64,000 nt of DNA from Trichopria drosophilae (lineage: Eukaryota > Arthropoda > Insecta > Hymenoptera > Diapriidae), in NCBI GenBank assembly GCA_030407085.1, contig CM059582.1, positions 69,025,501-69,089,500 on the forward strand, in the 5' to 3' direction. Under the pieces are notes generated by a model. That model saw only the letters and a program-made list of their open reading frames with translations. It was not told the DNA's origin and made no database searches. The position numbers were made by a program, and so were the translations under genes. Positions within the stretch are counted from its first letter, which is position 1. Each line of letters opens with the position of its first letter. Shown here in pieces: positions 22,228-31,261 of the stretch.

Positions 22228-23935
22228 GATTACAATCAATTTATTTTTGACGTATAAAGTTTTTTGCTTAATTTGAGACGGGTAGATTATTGATTTTATT
22301 CAATTTATTTTTGCTGTATAAAGTTTTTTGCTTGATTTTAGACCGGTAGAAGATTACAATCAATTTATTTGTTTTAGTATAAAGTTTTTTGCTTGATTTT
22401 AGACCGATGGCAGATTATAATTTATTTACTTCTGACGTATAAAGTTTTTTGCTTAATTTGTGTCTGGTAGAAGATTATTATCAATTTATTTTTGATGTGT
22501 AAAGTTTTTTGCTTGATTTTAGACCGATGGCAGGTTATAATTTATTTACTTTTGACGTATAAAATTTTTTGCTTGATTTTAGACCGATGGCAGATTATAA
22601 TTTATTTACTATTGTCCTATAAAGTTTTTTTCCTAATTTGAGACTGGTAGAAGATTAGAAACAATTTATTTTTGTTGTATAAAGTATTTGCTTGGTTTTA
22701 GACCGATGGCAGATTATAATTTATTTACTTTTGATGTATAAAGTTTTTTGCCTAATTTCAGACTGGTAGAAGATTATAACCAATTTATTTTTGACGTATA
22801 AAATTTCTTGTTTGATTTTAGACCGATGGCAGATTATAATTTATTTACTTCTGACGTATAAAGTTTTTTGCTTAATTTGTGTCTGGTAGAAGATTATTAT
22901 CAATTTATTTTTGATGTGTAAAGTTTTTTGCTTGATTTTAGACCGATGGCAGGTTATAATTTATTTACTTTTGACGTATAAAATTTTTTGCTTGATTTTA
23001 GACCGATGGCAGATTATAATTTATTTACTATTGTCCTATAAAGTTTTTTTCCTAATTTGAGACTGGTAGAAGATTAGAAACAATTTATTTTTGTTGTATA
23101 AAGTATTTGCTTGGTTTTAGACCGATGGCAGATTATAATTTATTTACTTTTGATGTATAAAGTTTTTTGCCTAATTTCAGACTGGTAGAAGATTATAACC
23201 AATTTATTTTTGACGTATAAAATTTCTTGTTTGATTTTAGACCGATGGCAGATTATATTTTATTTACTTTTGACGTATAAAGTTTTTCACTTAATTTGTG
23301 TCTGGTAGAAGATTAAAATCAATTTACTTTTGACGAATAAAGTTTTTTGCCTAATTTGAGACCGGTAGATGATTGATTTTATTCAATTTATTTTTGCTGT
23401 ATAAAGTTTTTTCCTAATTTTAGACTGACAGAAGATTAGAAACAATTTATTTTTGATGTATAAAGTTTTTGGCTTGATTTTAGACCGATGGCAGATTATA
23501 ATTTATTTACTTTTGACGTATAATGTTTTTTGTTTGGTTTTAGACCGATGGCAGATTATAATTTATTTACTTTTGACGTATAAAGTTTTTCGCTTAATTT
23601 GAGACCGGTAGAAGATTAGAAACAATTTACTTTTGTCTTATAAAGTTTCTTGTTTGATTTTAGACCGATGGCAGATTATAATTTATTTTCTTTTGACGTA
23701 TAAAGTTTTTTGCTTGATTTTAGACCGATGGCAGATTATAATTTATTTACTATTGTCGTATAAAGTTTTTTTCCTAATTTGAGACTGGTAGAAGATGAGA
23801 AACAATTTATTTTTGATGTATAAAGTATTTGCTTGATTTTAGATCGATGGCAGATTATAATTTATTTACTTTTGACGTATAAAGGTTTTTCCTAATTTCA
23901 ACCGGTAGAAGATTATAATCAATTTATATTTGATG
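22228..23935. repeat. 60-bp minisatellite, family B (right part)
   Basis: About 28 units of the same alternating types as 17331-17635. They have the TATAAAGTTTTTTGCTT core with GATTTTAGACCGATGGCAG or a GGTAGAAGATTA second half. The array ends near 23935, where it abuts a truncated LTR of gypsy element 2. No gene is present. Confidence 0.93.
22431..23268. repeat. 419-bp higher-order duplication in minisatellite B
   Basis: The seven-unit block starting TCTGACGTATAAAG at 22431 is repeated from 22850 with almost no change, including private variants such as AAAGTATTTGCTTGG. The period is about 419 bp. This marks a recent segmental amplification within the array. Confidence 0.85.
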
Positions 23936-23997
23936 AAATATAATATATAATCGTTTCATGGCATGACCTATTTACGTATTTTCGTTAGGATGTAACA
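23936..23997 (-). mobile_element. 3' LTR fragment of gypsy element 2
   Basis: On the minus strand the sequence begins TGTTACATCCTAACG directly after the polypurine tract, the expected start of a 3' LTR. Only about 60 bp remain before minisatellite B begins, so the LTR is truncated there. Confidence 0.65.
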
Positions 23998-24008
23998 CCT
24001 CCCCTCTT
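23998..24008 (-). promoter_or_regulatory. Polypurine tract of gypsy element 2
   Basis: Minus strand AAGAGGGGAGG immediately before the LTR start TGTTACA. This is the standard primer site for plus-strand DNA synthesis in LTR elements. Confidence 0.7.
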
Positions 24009-24053
24009 GAAATATGGCTGGGTATCCAGGCATGCAAACCTCTCCTGAGGTTG

Positions 24054-24757
24054 TTAATGCATTTTTGGTGGTATGTAGAAGGTGTGAATAACTCCTATTT
24101 GTAAAGGTGTATTCTCAGATTCTTGGGTTAGTCGAAAAATACAGTCTCTACATCTGTTTGCCCATTGGACTAACAGTACTTCTTTATTACAATAATGACA
24201 ACAGACTCCAAGCGCGTCTTTGAATTGATCAGAATCGTAATTTGTATATGCATAGTAGAATTTAGCAGCATGTAATTTCGGAAGTGTTTCTGGTGTAGGT
24301 CTGGAAGCTGGATAGCAATCTTTGCAAATAGAAATGATACTGCCATTTGATCGTCGATATTGTATCACTGTACATAATTCCTTTATGCATAATTGATGAT
24401 GTCCGCTAGTTGTAATTTTGGGTATTCCTGATGGTTCGCCAAGGTATAATGGGGAATTTGATGAGGGTACTATACGTATGGTTTCCTCTTGAATTAAATA
24501 AGATTCATTTTCAAAATAATGAATACAACAGTCTTGACATGAAGCAGATGGTTGGATATTTAAGAGGTTAATTAAGCATTTTTGACAATCAAGTTTTATC
24601 AATATGTGAATTCTTCTTGAATTTCGATAGGTGCATTGTTGAAACAAGATGTGCATATAAGATGAGCGTAATGATTGAAGATATGGCACAGAATTGTTGA
24701 ATTTATGGATTAAATACATAAATATGGTGCCATTCGATGATATCGGTTCTTGATGCG
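24054..24757 (-). pseudogene. Gypsy element 2 accessory ORF, Cys-rich (main part)
   Basis: About 234 codons on the minus strand, open to the stop at 24054. Five CxxC-type pairs (CQKC, CQDC, CKDC, CHYC, CRDC) plus other Cys and His suggest several zinc-binding knuckles. There is no signal peptide or membrane span. It lies downstream of the glycoprotein, in the last coding position before the polypurine tract. The BEL element entered near its 5' end; the natural start is at 31150 on the far side. The two parts are now in different frames, so a frameshift is also present. The apparent reading frame continuing to 24983 is BEL LTR sequence, not part of the protein. I recognise no family. Confidence 0.6.
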
Positions 24758-25214
24758 TGTTATGTCGAATCTTGTTTTGATTTTGAATTGTATTCGCGGT
24801 GGAAAGGTAGGAGCGTGATGGGCGTGGCTTTTCCTTAATTTTGAGCGGTTCAAGTAGTTCCGCAGGGGGACGACTTCGCATTCGTTCTTGTGACGCCGTA
24901 CAGGCAAGCACTATAAATATTCGCATACGTTTATTACCACAACTCAGGTCAATGACCCCAGGCGTTGTTGTTGGTACGCACAAATAATATTATCAAACTA
25001 TTTGATTACGATCTAGACAACACCACTAGGTGTTGTAAAACAAAGCGGTCCCAACTCCAGATGTAAAAAGCGAAACATCCCCAGGCGTTGTTGGGATATA
25101 CGAAAGTCACTAAACGATTTAACAAAATAAAAATAATTTAATAATCAAAAGGTAAATAAATGTTATACTCAAAACTACAGTGTGTGATTTTAAAGGATCC
25201 TACTGAATAAAACA
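24758..25214 (+). repeat. 5' LTR of the BEL/Pao element
   Basis: Starts TGTTATGTCG and ends AATAAAACA. A TATA box (CACTATAAATATTCG) lies at about 24909-24923 and a poly(A) signal AATAAA near 25206. The motif GGCGTTGTTG occurs twice. Confidence 0.95.
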
Positions 25215-25232
25215 TGGTGCCTCCTGTGAGGT
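25215..25232 (+). promoter_or_regulatory. Primer binding site of the BEL/Pao element
   Basis: TGGTGCCTCCTGTGAGGT directly after the LTR. It starts with the TGG expected for pairing with the CCA end of a tRNA. I did not assign the tRNA. Confidence 0.7.
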
Positions 25233-25404
25233 CAACGACCCCAACACAACGAAGAAGATGATCCGAAGAATATAAATATCTTCTACAAAGGTTCTCTCTC
25301 AAGGCGACCGTTAAGAGGTGGTCAACGACAGCGTACTGGAGAAGGGGGTAAGTCGTTCGTTTCTTTCTGAATAGTTCTTCCTTAATTTGTCCCCTCCCTT
25401 CAAA

Positions 25405-26649
25405 ATGTCGGATAGAATTAAACTGCTTGTACAAAAACGTACTTCTCTAAAAACTCAAATTACTACCTTAAAAAATCTCCTCGAACATGGTAGAATAGAT
25501 GGCGTTACCTTAAAATTACGATTGACTCGGTTAACGGAATTGTACCACGCGTATGAAAGCCACCACGACGAACTCGCGATATTAGATACAAACAACTCAC
25601 ATCAGGAGGAGTTCAATAACATTCAAGAACGTTTCTATGATACCGCGAGTAAAGCACATGAGCTCTTAAATTCTCCGGCTACAACTAGTACTCCTAACAA
25701 TTCGCAAGACAGTACTCAATACGGTGATTCTATGTCCGAAATTACGAGAAATCGGCAAATGAGGTTACCTGAGGCCACTTTACCGACTTTTGACGGCAAA
25801 TTTGAATCTTGGCTTTCATTTAAAAATACATTTCGTGCCATGATAGACTCTCTTACGGATTTGTCGGATGTTGACAAACTAATGTATTTGAAATCGGCAT
25901 TAATCGGTGAAGCGGCCAATAAGGTGAAGATTTTTTCTATGGAAGGTGTAAATTATGCTAAAGCGTGGGAGCTACTAGAAAAATCGTATGAAGTTAAGCG
26001 AATATTAATTACGCGTCACCTTTCATTAATTATGAATCTTCCCGTATTAGACAGAGAAAACACTAGTGGTTTATCAAAACTCGCAGACGACGTTCAGCAA
26101 CATCTCGCGTCGTTAAAAACGTTAGGGGTAACAGTGGGGCCCGAAATGATTGTGCACATTTTGGAAGGTAAACTGCCTAAGAGCACATTAGAAAGGTGGG
26201 AAGCGACGTTAGAGAGGGGCGAATTTCCGACAATCGATCAAATGTATGAGTTTTTGTATAAATCTGCGATTTGTGCTTCAAAACGAGAAGCGTCTAGGCG
26301 CGAAAAGGAGAAACCAAGGGGGGAACCATTACCTAAAAGAGCACGAATACATTCGTCGAATCAAACATTCCTAACAAACGTTACACGTAATTGTATAGTG
26401 TGTGTAAATAAGCGGCACCCACTATTCTCTTGCGACAAATTCCGACAATCTACAGTCCCTAAACGAATTGAGGTGGTAAAGGAAGCAAAGTTGTGCTATA
26501 ATTGTTTGCGTTCTCATCGAGATAGTCCATGTAAATTTTCGAACTGCACGATATGTCACAAACGTCATAATACACTTCTACATCTCGATGGTAATGCGAG
26601 CAATAACAAATCTGGGATGAAATCAGTACCCGCGCCAAATGCATCCTGA
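25405..26649 (+). CDS. gag: BEL/Pao Gag
   Basis: Capsid protein of 414 codons starting at the ATG at 25405 (the frame is open slightly upstream without ATG). The N-terminus is helical and charged. The middle contains the conserved capsid region of BEL Gag (LPTFDGKFESWLSFKNTF, near residue 130). The C-terminus is a Cys/His-rich nucleic-acid-binding region (CIVC, HPLFSC, LCYNCLRS, CTICHKRH, LLH). It ends at a TGA (26647-26649) in the same frame as pol, so Gag and Pol would be one polyprotein apart from this codon. Confidence 0.9.
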   Translation: MSDRIKLLVQKRTSLKTQITTLKNLLEHGRIDGVTLKLRLTRLTELYHAYESHHDELAILDTNNSHQEEFNNIQERFYDTASKAHELLNSPATTSTPNNSQDSTQYGDSMSEITRNRQMRLPEATLPTFDGKFESWLSFKNTFRAMIDSLTDLSDVDKLMYLKSALIGEAANKVKIFSMEGVNYAKAWELLEKSYEVKRILITRHLSLIMNLPVLDRENTSGLSKLADDVQQHLASLKTLGVTVGPEMIVHILEGKLPKSTLERWEATLERGEFPTIDQMYEFLYKSAICASKREASRREKEKPRGEPLPKRARIHSSNQTFLTNVTRNCIVCVNKRHPLFSCDKFRQSTVPKRIEVVKEAKLCYNCLRSHRDSPCKFSNCTICHKRHNTLLHLDGNASNNKSGMKSVPAPNAS

Positions 26650-26673
26650 CCAACTACCTCGACGGAAGAACGA

Positions 26674-29136
26674 ATGTCAAACTTCGCTTCGATATTACAT
26701 ATGAAGGCTCCGCAATTACTAACAAGCGCCTTAGTTTATATTAAAACCAGTAAGCGAAGCGCTATTAGGTGTCGTGCTCTTTTGGATACGTGTCCCTCTG
26801 CTAACTTTATCTCGGAATCTATCGTCAAACAGTTGAATACTCGTGTATTAGAACATTCATTGTCAATTGGTATACTCAATGCGACGAGTACTCAATCCAG
26901 AGGCGTTGTACATATCACGATACAATCGATATGCGGTGACTTTTCAAGGGAATTGACGTGTTTGACGATACCAGTAATTACGGACTTAGTTCCTACGGAG
27001 GTATTTCCACGGAATGCCGGTAAAATACCTCCCAATATAAAATTAGCCGATCCCGAATTCCATCTGCCACGTCCAGTTGATTTGTTAATCGGATCGGGTG
27101 CCACGCTATCATTATTTTCTGTCGGTCAAATAAATTTATCGCACAAAGATTACGATTTATATTTGCAGAAAACGCGTTTAGGATGGGTTGTAGCAGGTGA
27201 AACTCCATTACAATCTAATTCAAATCTAGCTTCGAGTTATATAACAACATTAGAAGAACAATTGACTAGATTCTGGGCTATCGAAGAAATTAAACGGGAT
27301 AGGCCAAAATCGGTGGAGGAGGTCGCGTGTGAAGTGCATTTCGTAAACACGGTTTCTCGTAGTAAGGAAGGGCGATATTTAGTCCGTTTGCCATTTCGAA
27401 ATAATGACCAGTATCTTGGGGAGTCGCGTTCAGTCGCATTTAAACGATTATTGAGTCTCGAGAGAACATTCGAACGAAATCAGGTTCTGAAACATGAATA
27501 CACTCGAGTCTTTGAAGACATAGAATTAAAGCACATGTCTTTGGTGGAAAGTCCCGATAACGAGGGGTACTACATGCCTCATCACCCAGTACTGAAGAAT
27601 TCGAGCAATACGACTAAACTACGTGTCGTGTTCGACGCATCTGCCAAAACATCAAACGGTCAATCTTTAAACGATTTTTTAATGACGGGCCCAACAATAC
27701 AAGAAAGGTTATTTTTACATCTGCTTCATTTCCGTACTTATAACTATGTCATTACGGCAGATATAGAAAAAATGTTTCGACAGATATTGCTACACGAGCA
27801 TGACAGGCGTTACCAGCAGATACTTTGGCGTAGAGATAATCGAATCGAGACTTTCCAGCTAAACACTCTCACATTCGGGGTTGCTCCGTCTCCCTTTCTG
27901 GCCATCCGCACAATTCATAAACTTGCGGAAGATGAATCGTTAGCATTTCCCAGAGCAGCAAAAATCCTCACTAATCATCTATACGTTGATGACCTATTGA
28001 CGGGAGCCGAAACTATAAACGAGGCGATAGAGATTAGAAACGAAATTAGTGCGCTATTATCTCGAGGCGGTTTTACCATTAGGCAATGGGCATCCAACGA
28101 CGAGCGTATAGTTGAGGATTTAAATGTCAATGAGATCCACGCGAATTTAGTCTTCGACACAGATCGGTCGCTTAAAACTTTAGGTATTACGTGGAATACG
28201 CACGACGATAGGATACATTACTCTGTTCGCCCCATGAATAACGGAGAAAGACTTACAAAACGTAAAATTCTATCAGAAATAGCGAAGATTTATAATTCGA
28301 TTGGCTTATTAGGTCCTATAATTCTCTACGCAAAGAAATTGATGCAGGATATATGGCGATACAAGATAAATTGGGATGAGTCCGTACCTCAGAGTATACA
28401 CTCTGCATGGTCCGAATTTACTCAACAATTAGACGAAATAAACCAATTTTCAATGGATCGTAAATTGTTAGTAGAGCATTATAGCGACGTCCAGATGCAC
28501 GGGTTTTGTGACGCAAGCGAGATCGGCTATGGTGCATGCATATACATACGTTCAAGGGGGGAGCAGGGTACTGTGTCGAAGTTACTATGTGCAAAGTCTA
28601 GAGTGGCCCCGGTGAAGACGCTCAGTGTACCGAAGCTTGAACTGTGTGGTGCATTATTGTTGGCACAATTGTATAACGAAATAAAAGATACCCTAAATAT
28701 GATACCGGGACAAATAACATTTTGGTCAGATTCAACCGTTGTTCTTCAATGGCTGAAAACGTCGCCTCATTTGCTCAAAACTTTTGTAGCTAACAGAGTT
28801 GTTGAAGTTTCGGAATGCACTGAGTCCATCACGTGGCGTTATGTTAGGTCACAAGACAATCCAGCTGATGCATTGTCAAGGGGGCAATTACCACGGGATT
28901 TCCTAGGAAATAAAAGGTGGTTATCAGGTCCGGTATGGTTGGTCAGGGATATGGAGGAGTGGCCTGACGCCATTATGAAAATTGTCGAGTTACCAGAGTT
29001 GAAAAGGCAGACTTGTTTGGCCACTGTTCCATGTGACGTGAGTATCCTCGGAAAATATTCCTCTTATTTGAAATTATTGCGAGTTGTGGCATACTGCTTA
29101 CGCTTCCGACTGAATGAAGAAATTCGGGCGCACTGA
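26674..29136 (+). CDS. pol: BEL/Pao Pol: aspartic protease, RT, RNase H
   Basis: 820 codons in the same frame as gag, 24 bases beyond the TGA. The protease active site LDTCPSANF is near residue 36. RT has VVFDAS, TADIEKMFRQI and catalytic YVDD near residue 437. RNase H begins near residue 611 (FCDASEIGYGA) and includes FWSDST and NPADALSRG. The ORF stops at 29136, but the protein continues in another frame from about 29133, so a one-base indel separates it from integrase. An intact family member should have one continuous Pol. Confidence 0.93.
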   Translation: MSNFASILHMKAPQLLTSALVYIKTSKRSAIRCRALLDTCPSANFISESIVKQLNTRVLEHSLSIGILNATSTQSRGVVHITIQSICGDFSRELTCLTIPVITDLVPTEVFPRNAGKIPPNIKLADPEFHLPRPVDLLIGSGATLSLFSVGQINLSHKDYDLYLQKTRLGWVVAGETPLQSNSNLASSYITTLEEQLTRFWAIEEIKRDRPKSVEEVACEVHFVNTVSRSKEGRYLVRLPFRNNDQYLGESRSVAFKRLLSLERTFERNQVLKHEYTRVFEDIELKHMSLVESPDNEGYYMPHHPVLKNSSNTTKLRVVFDASAKTSNGQSLNDFLMTGPTIQERLFLHLLHFRTYNYVITADIEKMFRQILLHEHDRRYQQILWRRDNRIETFQLNTLTFGVAPSPFLAIRTIHKLAEDESLAFPRAAKILTNHLYVDDLLTGAETINEAIEIRNEISALLSRGGFTIRQWASNDERIVEDLNVNEIHANLVFDTDRSLKTLGITWNTHDDRIHYSVRPMNNGERLTKRKILSEIAKIYNSIGLLGPIILYAKKLMQDIWRYKINWDESVPQSIHSAWSEFTQQLDEINQFSMDRKLLVEHYSDVQMHGFCDASEIGYGACIYIRSRGEQGTVSKLLCAKSRVAPVKTLSVPKLELCGALLLAQLYNEIKDTLNMIPGQITFWSDSTVVLQWLKTSPHLLKTFVANRVVEVSECTESITWRYVRSQDNPADALSRGQLPRDFLGNKRWLSGPVWLVRDMEEWPDAIMKIVELPELKRQTCLATVPCDVSILGKYSSYLKLLRVVAYCLRFRLNEEIRAH

Positions 29137-30506
29137 CTGCGCAAGAAATACGTACGGCAGAAATACGCGTCTTAAAATTATTACAGAGCTCCTGTTTTAG
29201 CGATGAACAAAGTAGTCTTGAAAATAAACGTGCGGTGCATTCCCGAAATATTGCTAATTTGAACCCCTTCTTGGATGAAAACGGTTTAATCCGGGTTGGT
29301 GGACGTTTAGAAAGATCTAAAGAGTTATCATTTAGCCGAAAGCATCCCATTCTTTTACCGAATAAGAACGTTCTGACAGATTGTATTATTCGCGAGACTC
29401 ACGAGAACAACCACCATACAGGAATTCAAACCACCCTGTATTTGTTAAGGCATAGATTTTGGGTAACGGATGGTAAAAATCAGGTTCGAAAGATTGTGCG
29501 TTCGTGTATGCGTTGCTATAGGTTTCAAGCGAAGGTCTTTGAGTATAAAATGGGTAATCTCCCACCGGCGCGTGTAAACGAATCAATTCCTTTAACAAAT
29601 ACTGGGATTGACTTTTGTGGCCCATTTTATATTAAAGAACGAAAACATAAAAATCGAGGTCGCATTAAGGTATACGTCTGCGTATTTGTATGCATGTCAA
29701 TAAATGCAGTTCATTTAGAGGTTGTAAGCGAGTTGACAACTGATGGATTTTTGGCTGCACTTCGTCGGTTCGTGGCAAGGCGGGGAATTCCAGAACATAT
29801 TTACTCAGACAATGGTAGTAATTTCAAGGGCGCGAGTAATGAACTGAAAGAACTATACGCATTATTCTCTTCCGATCAGCATCAAAAGACCGTGCATAGT
29901 TTTGCGAGCGAGAAACGTATCACGTGGCATTTCATCCCTCCGGTATCTCCACATTTCGGCGGGTTATGGGAATCCACTGTGAAATTATTTAAGCACCACA
30001 TGAAACGGGTAGTAGGCGATATATTATTTACTTTTGAGGAGTTAACTACTTTTACCACTGAAGTCGAGGGGATTTTGAATTCCAGACCTATTACCCCTCT
30101 TTCCTCCGATCCGAACGACATGTTAGTATTATCTCCAGCGCATTACTTAATTAATAAACCTCTAACCGCGCTGCCTGAGGGAGACCTCACATCTGTTCCA
30201 GTAAACCGTTTGTCTACTTGGCAACATTTGGTCAAGGTTCGACAAGATTTTTGGGCTCGGTGGAGCCTTGAATATTTGAATGAACTTCAAATACGTAACA
30301 AGTGGATCAAAGATGGACCAAAATTGGAGATAGGAGCGATCGTACTCGTTAGAGACAAGGGTCTGCCTTGTACCCAATGGCTCCTGGGCAGAATCACAAT
30401 TTTGCATCTAGGCGAAGACGGAGTGGCACGAGCTGCCACTATCAACACGAAAAATGGAGAACTAAAGAGATCTACCAGGTCTCTTTCTCTGCTACCAATC
30501 GAATAA
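29133..30506 (+). pseudogene. BEL/Pao integrase, frameshifted from pol
   Basis: Continuation of Pol in the next frame; there is no ATG at its beginning. It has an HHCC zinc finger (HENNHHTG, CMRCYRF) and the core D in IDFCGP, D in YSDNGS and E in GLWEST. The C-terminal domain contains GAIVLVRD and WLLGRI. The catalytic residues are present, so only the frameshift near 29133 prevents expression as a fusion. Confidence 0.9.
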
Positions 30507-30627
30507 TAGTATTTGTACACCTTTTGTATTATGGGTTACTTGAACTGTTTTTTTCATTTGTATCTGTAGATGTAGTATATTTAATATAATTTTGTATAAG
30601 AGGGTTGATACGTTTACCTCCTCAACC

Positions 30628-30637
30628 GGGGGGAGGA
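30628..30637 (+). promoter_or_regulatory. Polypurine tract of the BEL/Pao element
   Basis: GGGGGGAGGA directly before the 3' LTR start TGTTATG. Confidence 0.85.
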
Positions 30638-31094
30638 TGTTATGTCGAATCTTGTTTTGATTTTGAATTGTATTCGCGGTGGAAAGGTAGGAGCGTGATG
30701 GGCGTGGCTTTTCCTTAATTTTGAGCGGTTCAAGTAGTTCCGCAGGGGGACGACTTCGCATTCGTTTTTGTGACGCCGTACAGGCAAGCACTATAAATAT
30801 TCGCATACATTTATTACCACAACTCAGGTCAATGACCCCAGGCGTTGTTGTTGGTACGCACAAATAATATTATCAAACTATTTGATTACGATCTAGACAA
30901 CACCACTAGGTGTTGTAAAACGAAGCGGTCCCAACTCCGGATGTAAAAAGCGAAACATCCCCAGGCGTTGTTGGGATGTACGAAAGTCACTAAACGATTT
31001 AACAAAATAAAAATAATTTAATAATCAAAAGGTAAATAAATGTTATACTCAAAACTACAGTGTGTGATTTTAAAGGATCCTACTGAATAAAACA
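30638..31094 (+). repeat. 3' LTR of the BEL/Pao element
   Basis: 457 bp, same ends as the 5' LTR, about five substitutions between the two. It is followed directly by the target duplication ATGCG. Confidence 0.95.
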
Positions 31095-31150
31095 ATGCGT
31101 TCACTTATTTTGTAAGGCATCTGAAGCATGCTTTCACTGCGAGACGCCAT
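31095..31150 (-). pseudogene. 5' end of the gypsy element 2 accessory ORF
   Basis: Minus-strand ATG at 31150 follows a splice-acceptor-like TTTTAATTACAG without a gap. The reading frame MASRSESMLQMPYKISE is cut by the BEL target duplication (ATGCG, 31095-31099). The rest of the ORF lies at 24757-24054. The acceptor directly before the ATG suggests that the ORF was expressed from a spliced RNA. Confidence 0.55.
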
Positions 31151-31261
31151 CTGTAATTAAAATATTTATTTCTTTAATGCAAAAGCTGGATATTGGTTTT
31201 TAGTGGGTCGAGGAGGTGCAGATGTGTTTACGTCGTTCTGAGATGGAGGTAAGGTTATATC

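Larger units (their letters stand above)
24758..31094 (+). mobile_element. BEL/Pao LTR retrotransposon, full length and recent
   Basis: 6337 bp with two 457-bp LTRs and a 5-bp target duplication ATGCG (24753-24757 and 31095-31099), typical of BEL/Pao. By eye the LTRs differ at five positions (about 1.1%), all transitions, so insertion is recent compared with its decayed gypsy host. It holds a primer site, gag, pol with protease, RT, RNase H and integrase, and a polypurine tract. The coding region is broken at two places: an in-frame TGA between gag and pol, and a frameshift between RNase H and integrase. Confidence 0.96.

Noticed and set aside
24758..24983. N-terminal extension of the Cys-rich minus-strand ORF
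   Set aside because: This part is the BEL LTR, also present at 30638-30863; it is a chance fusion across an insertion border.
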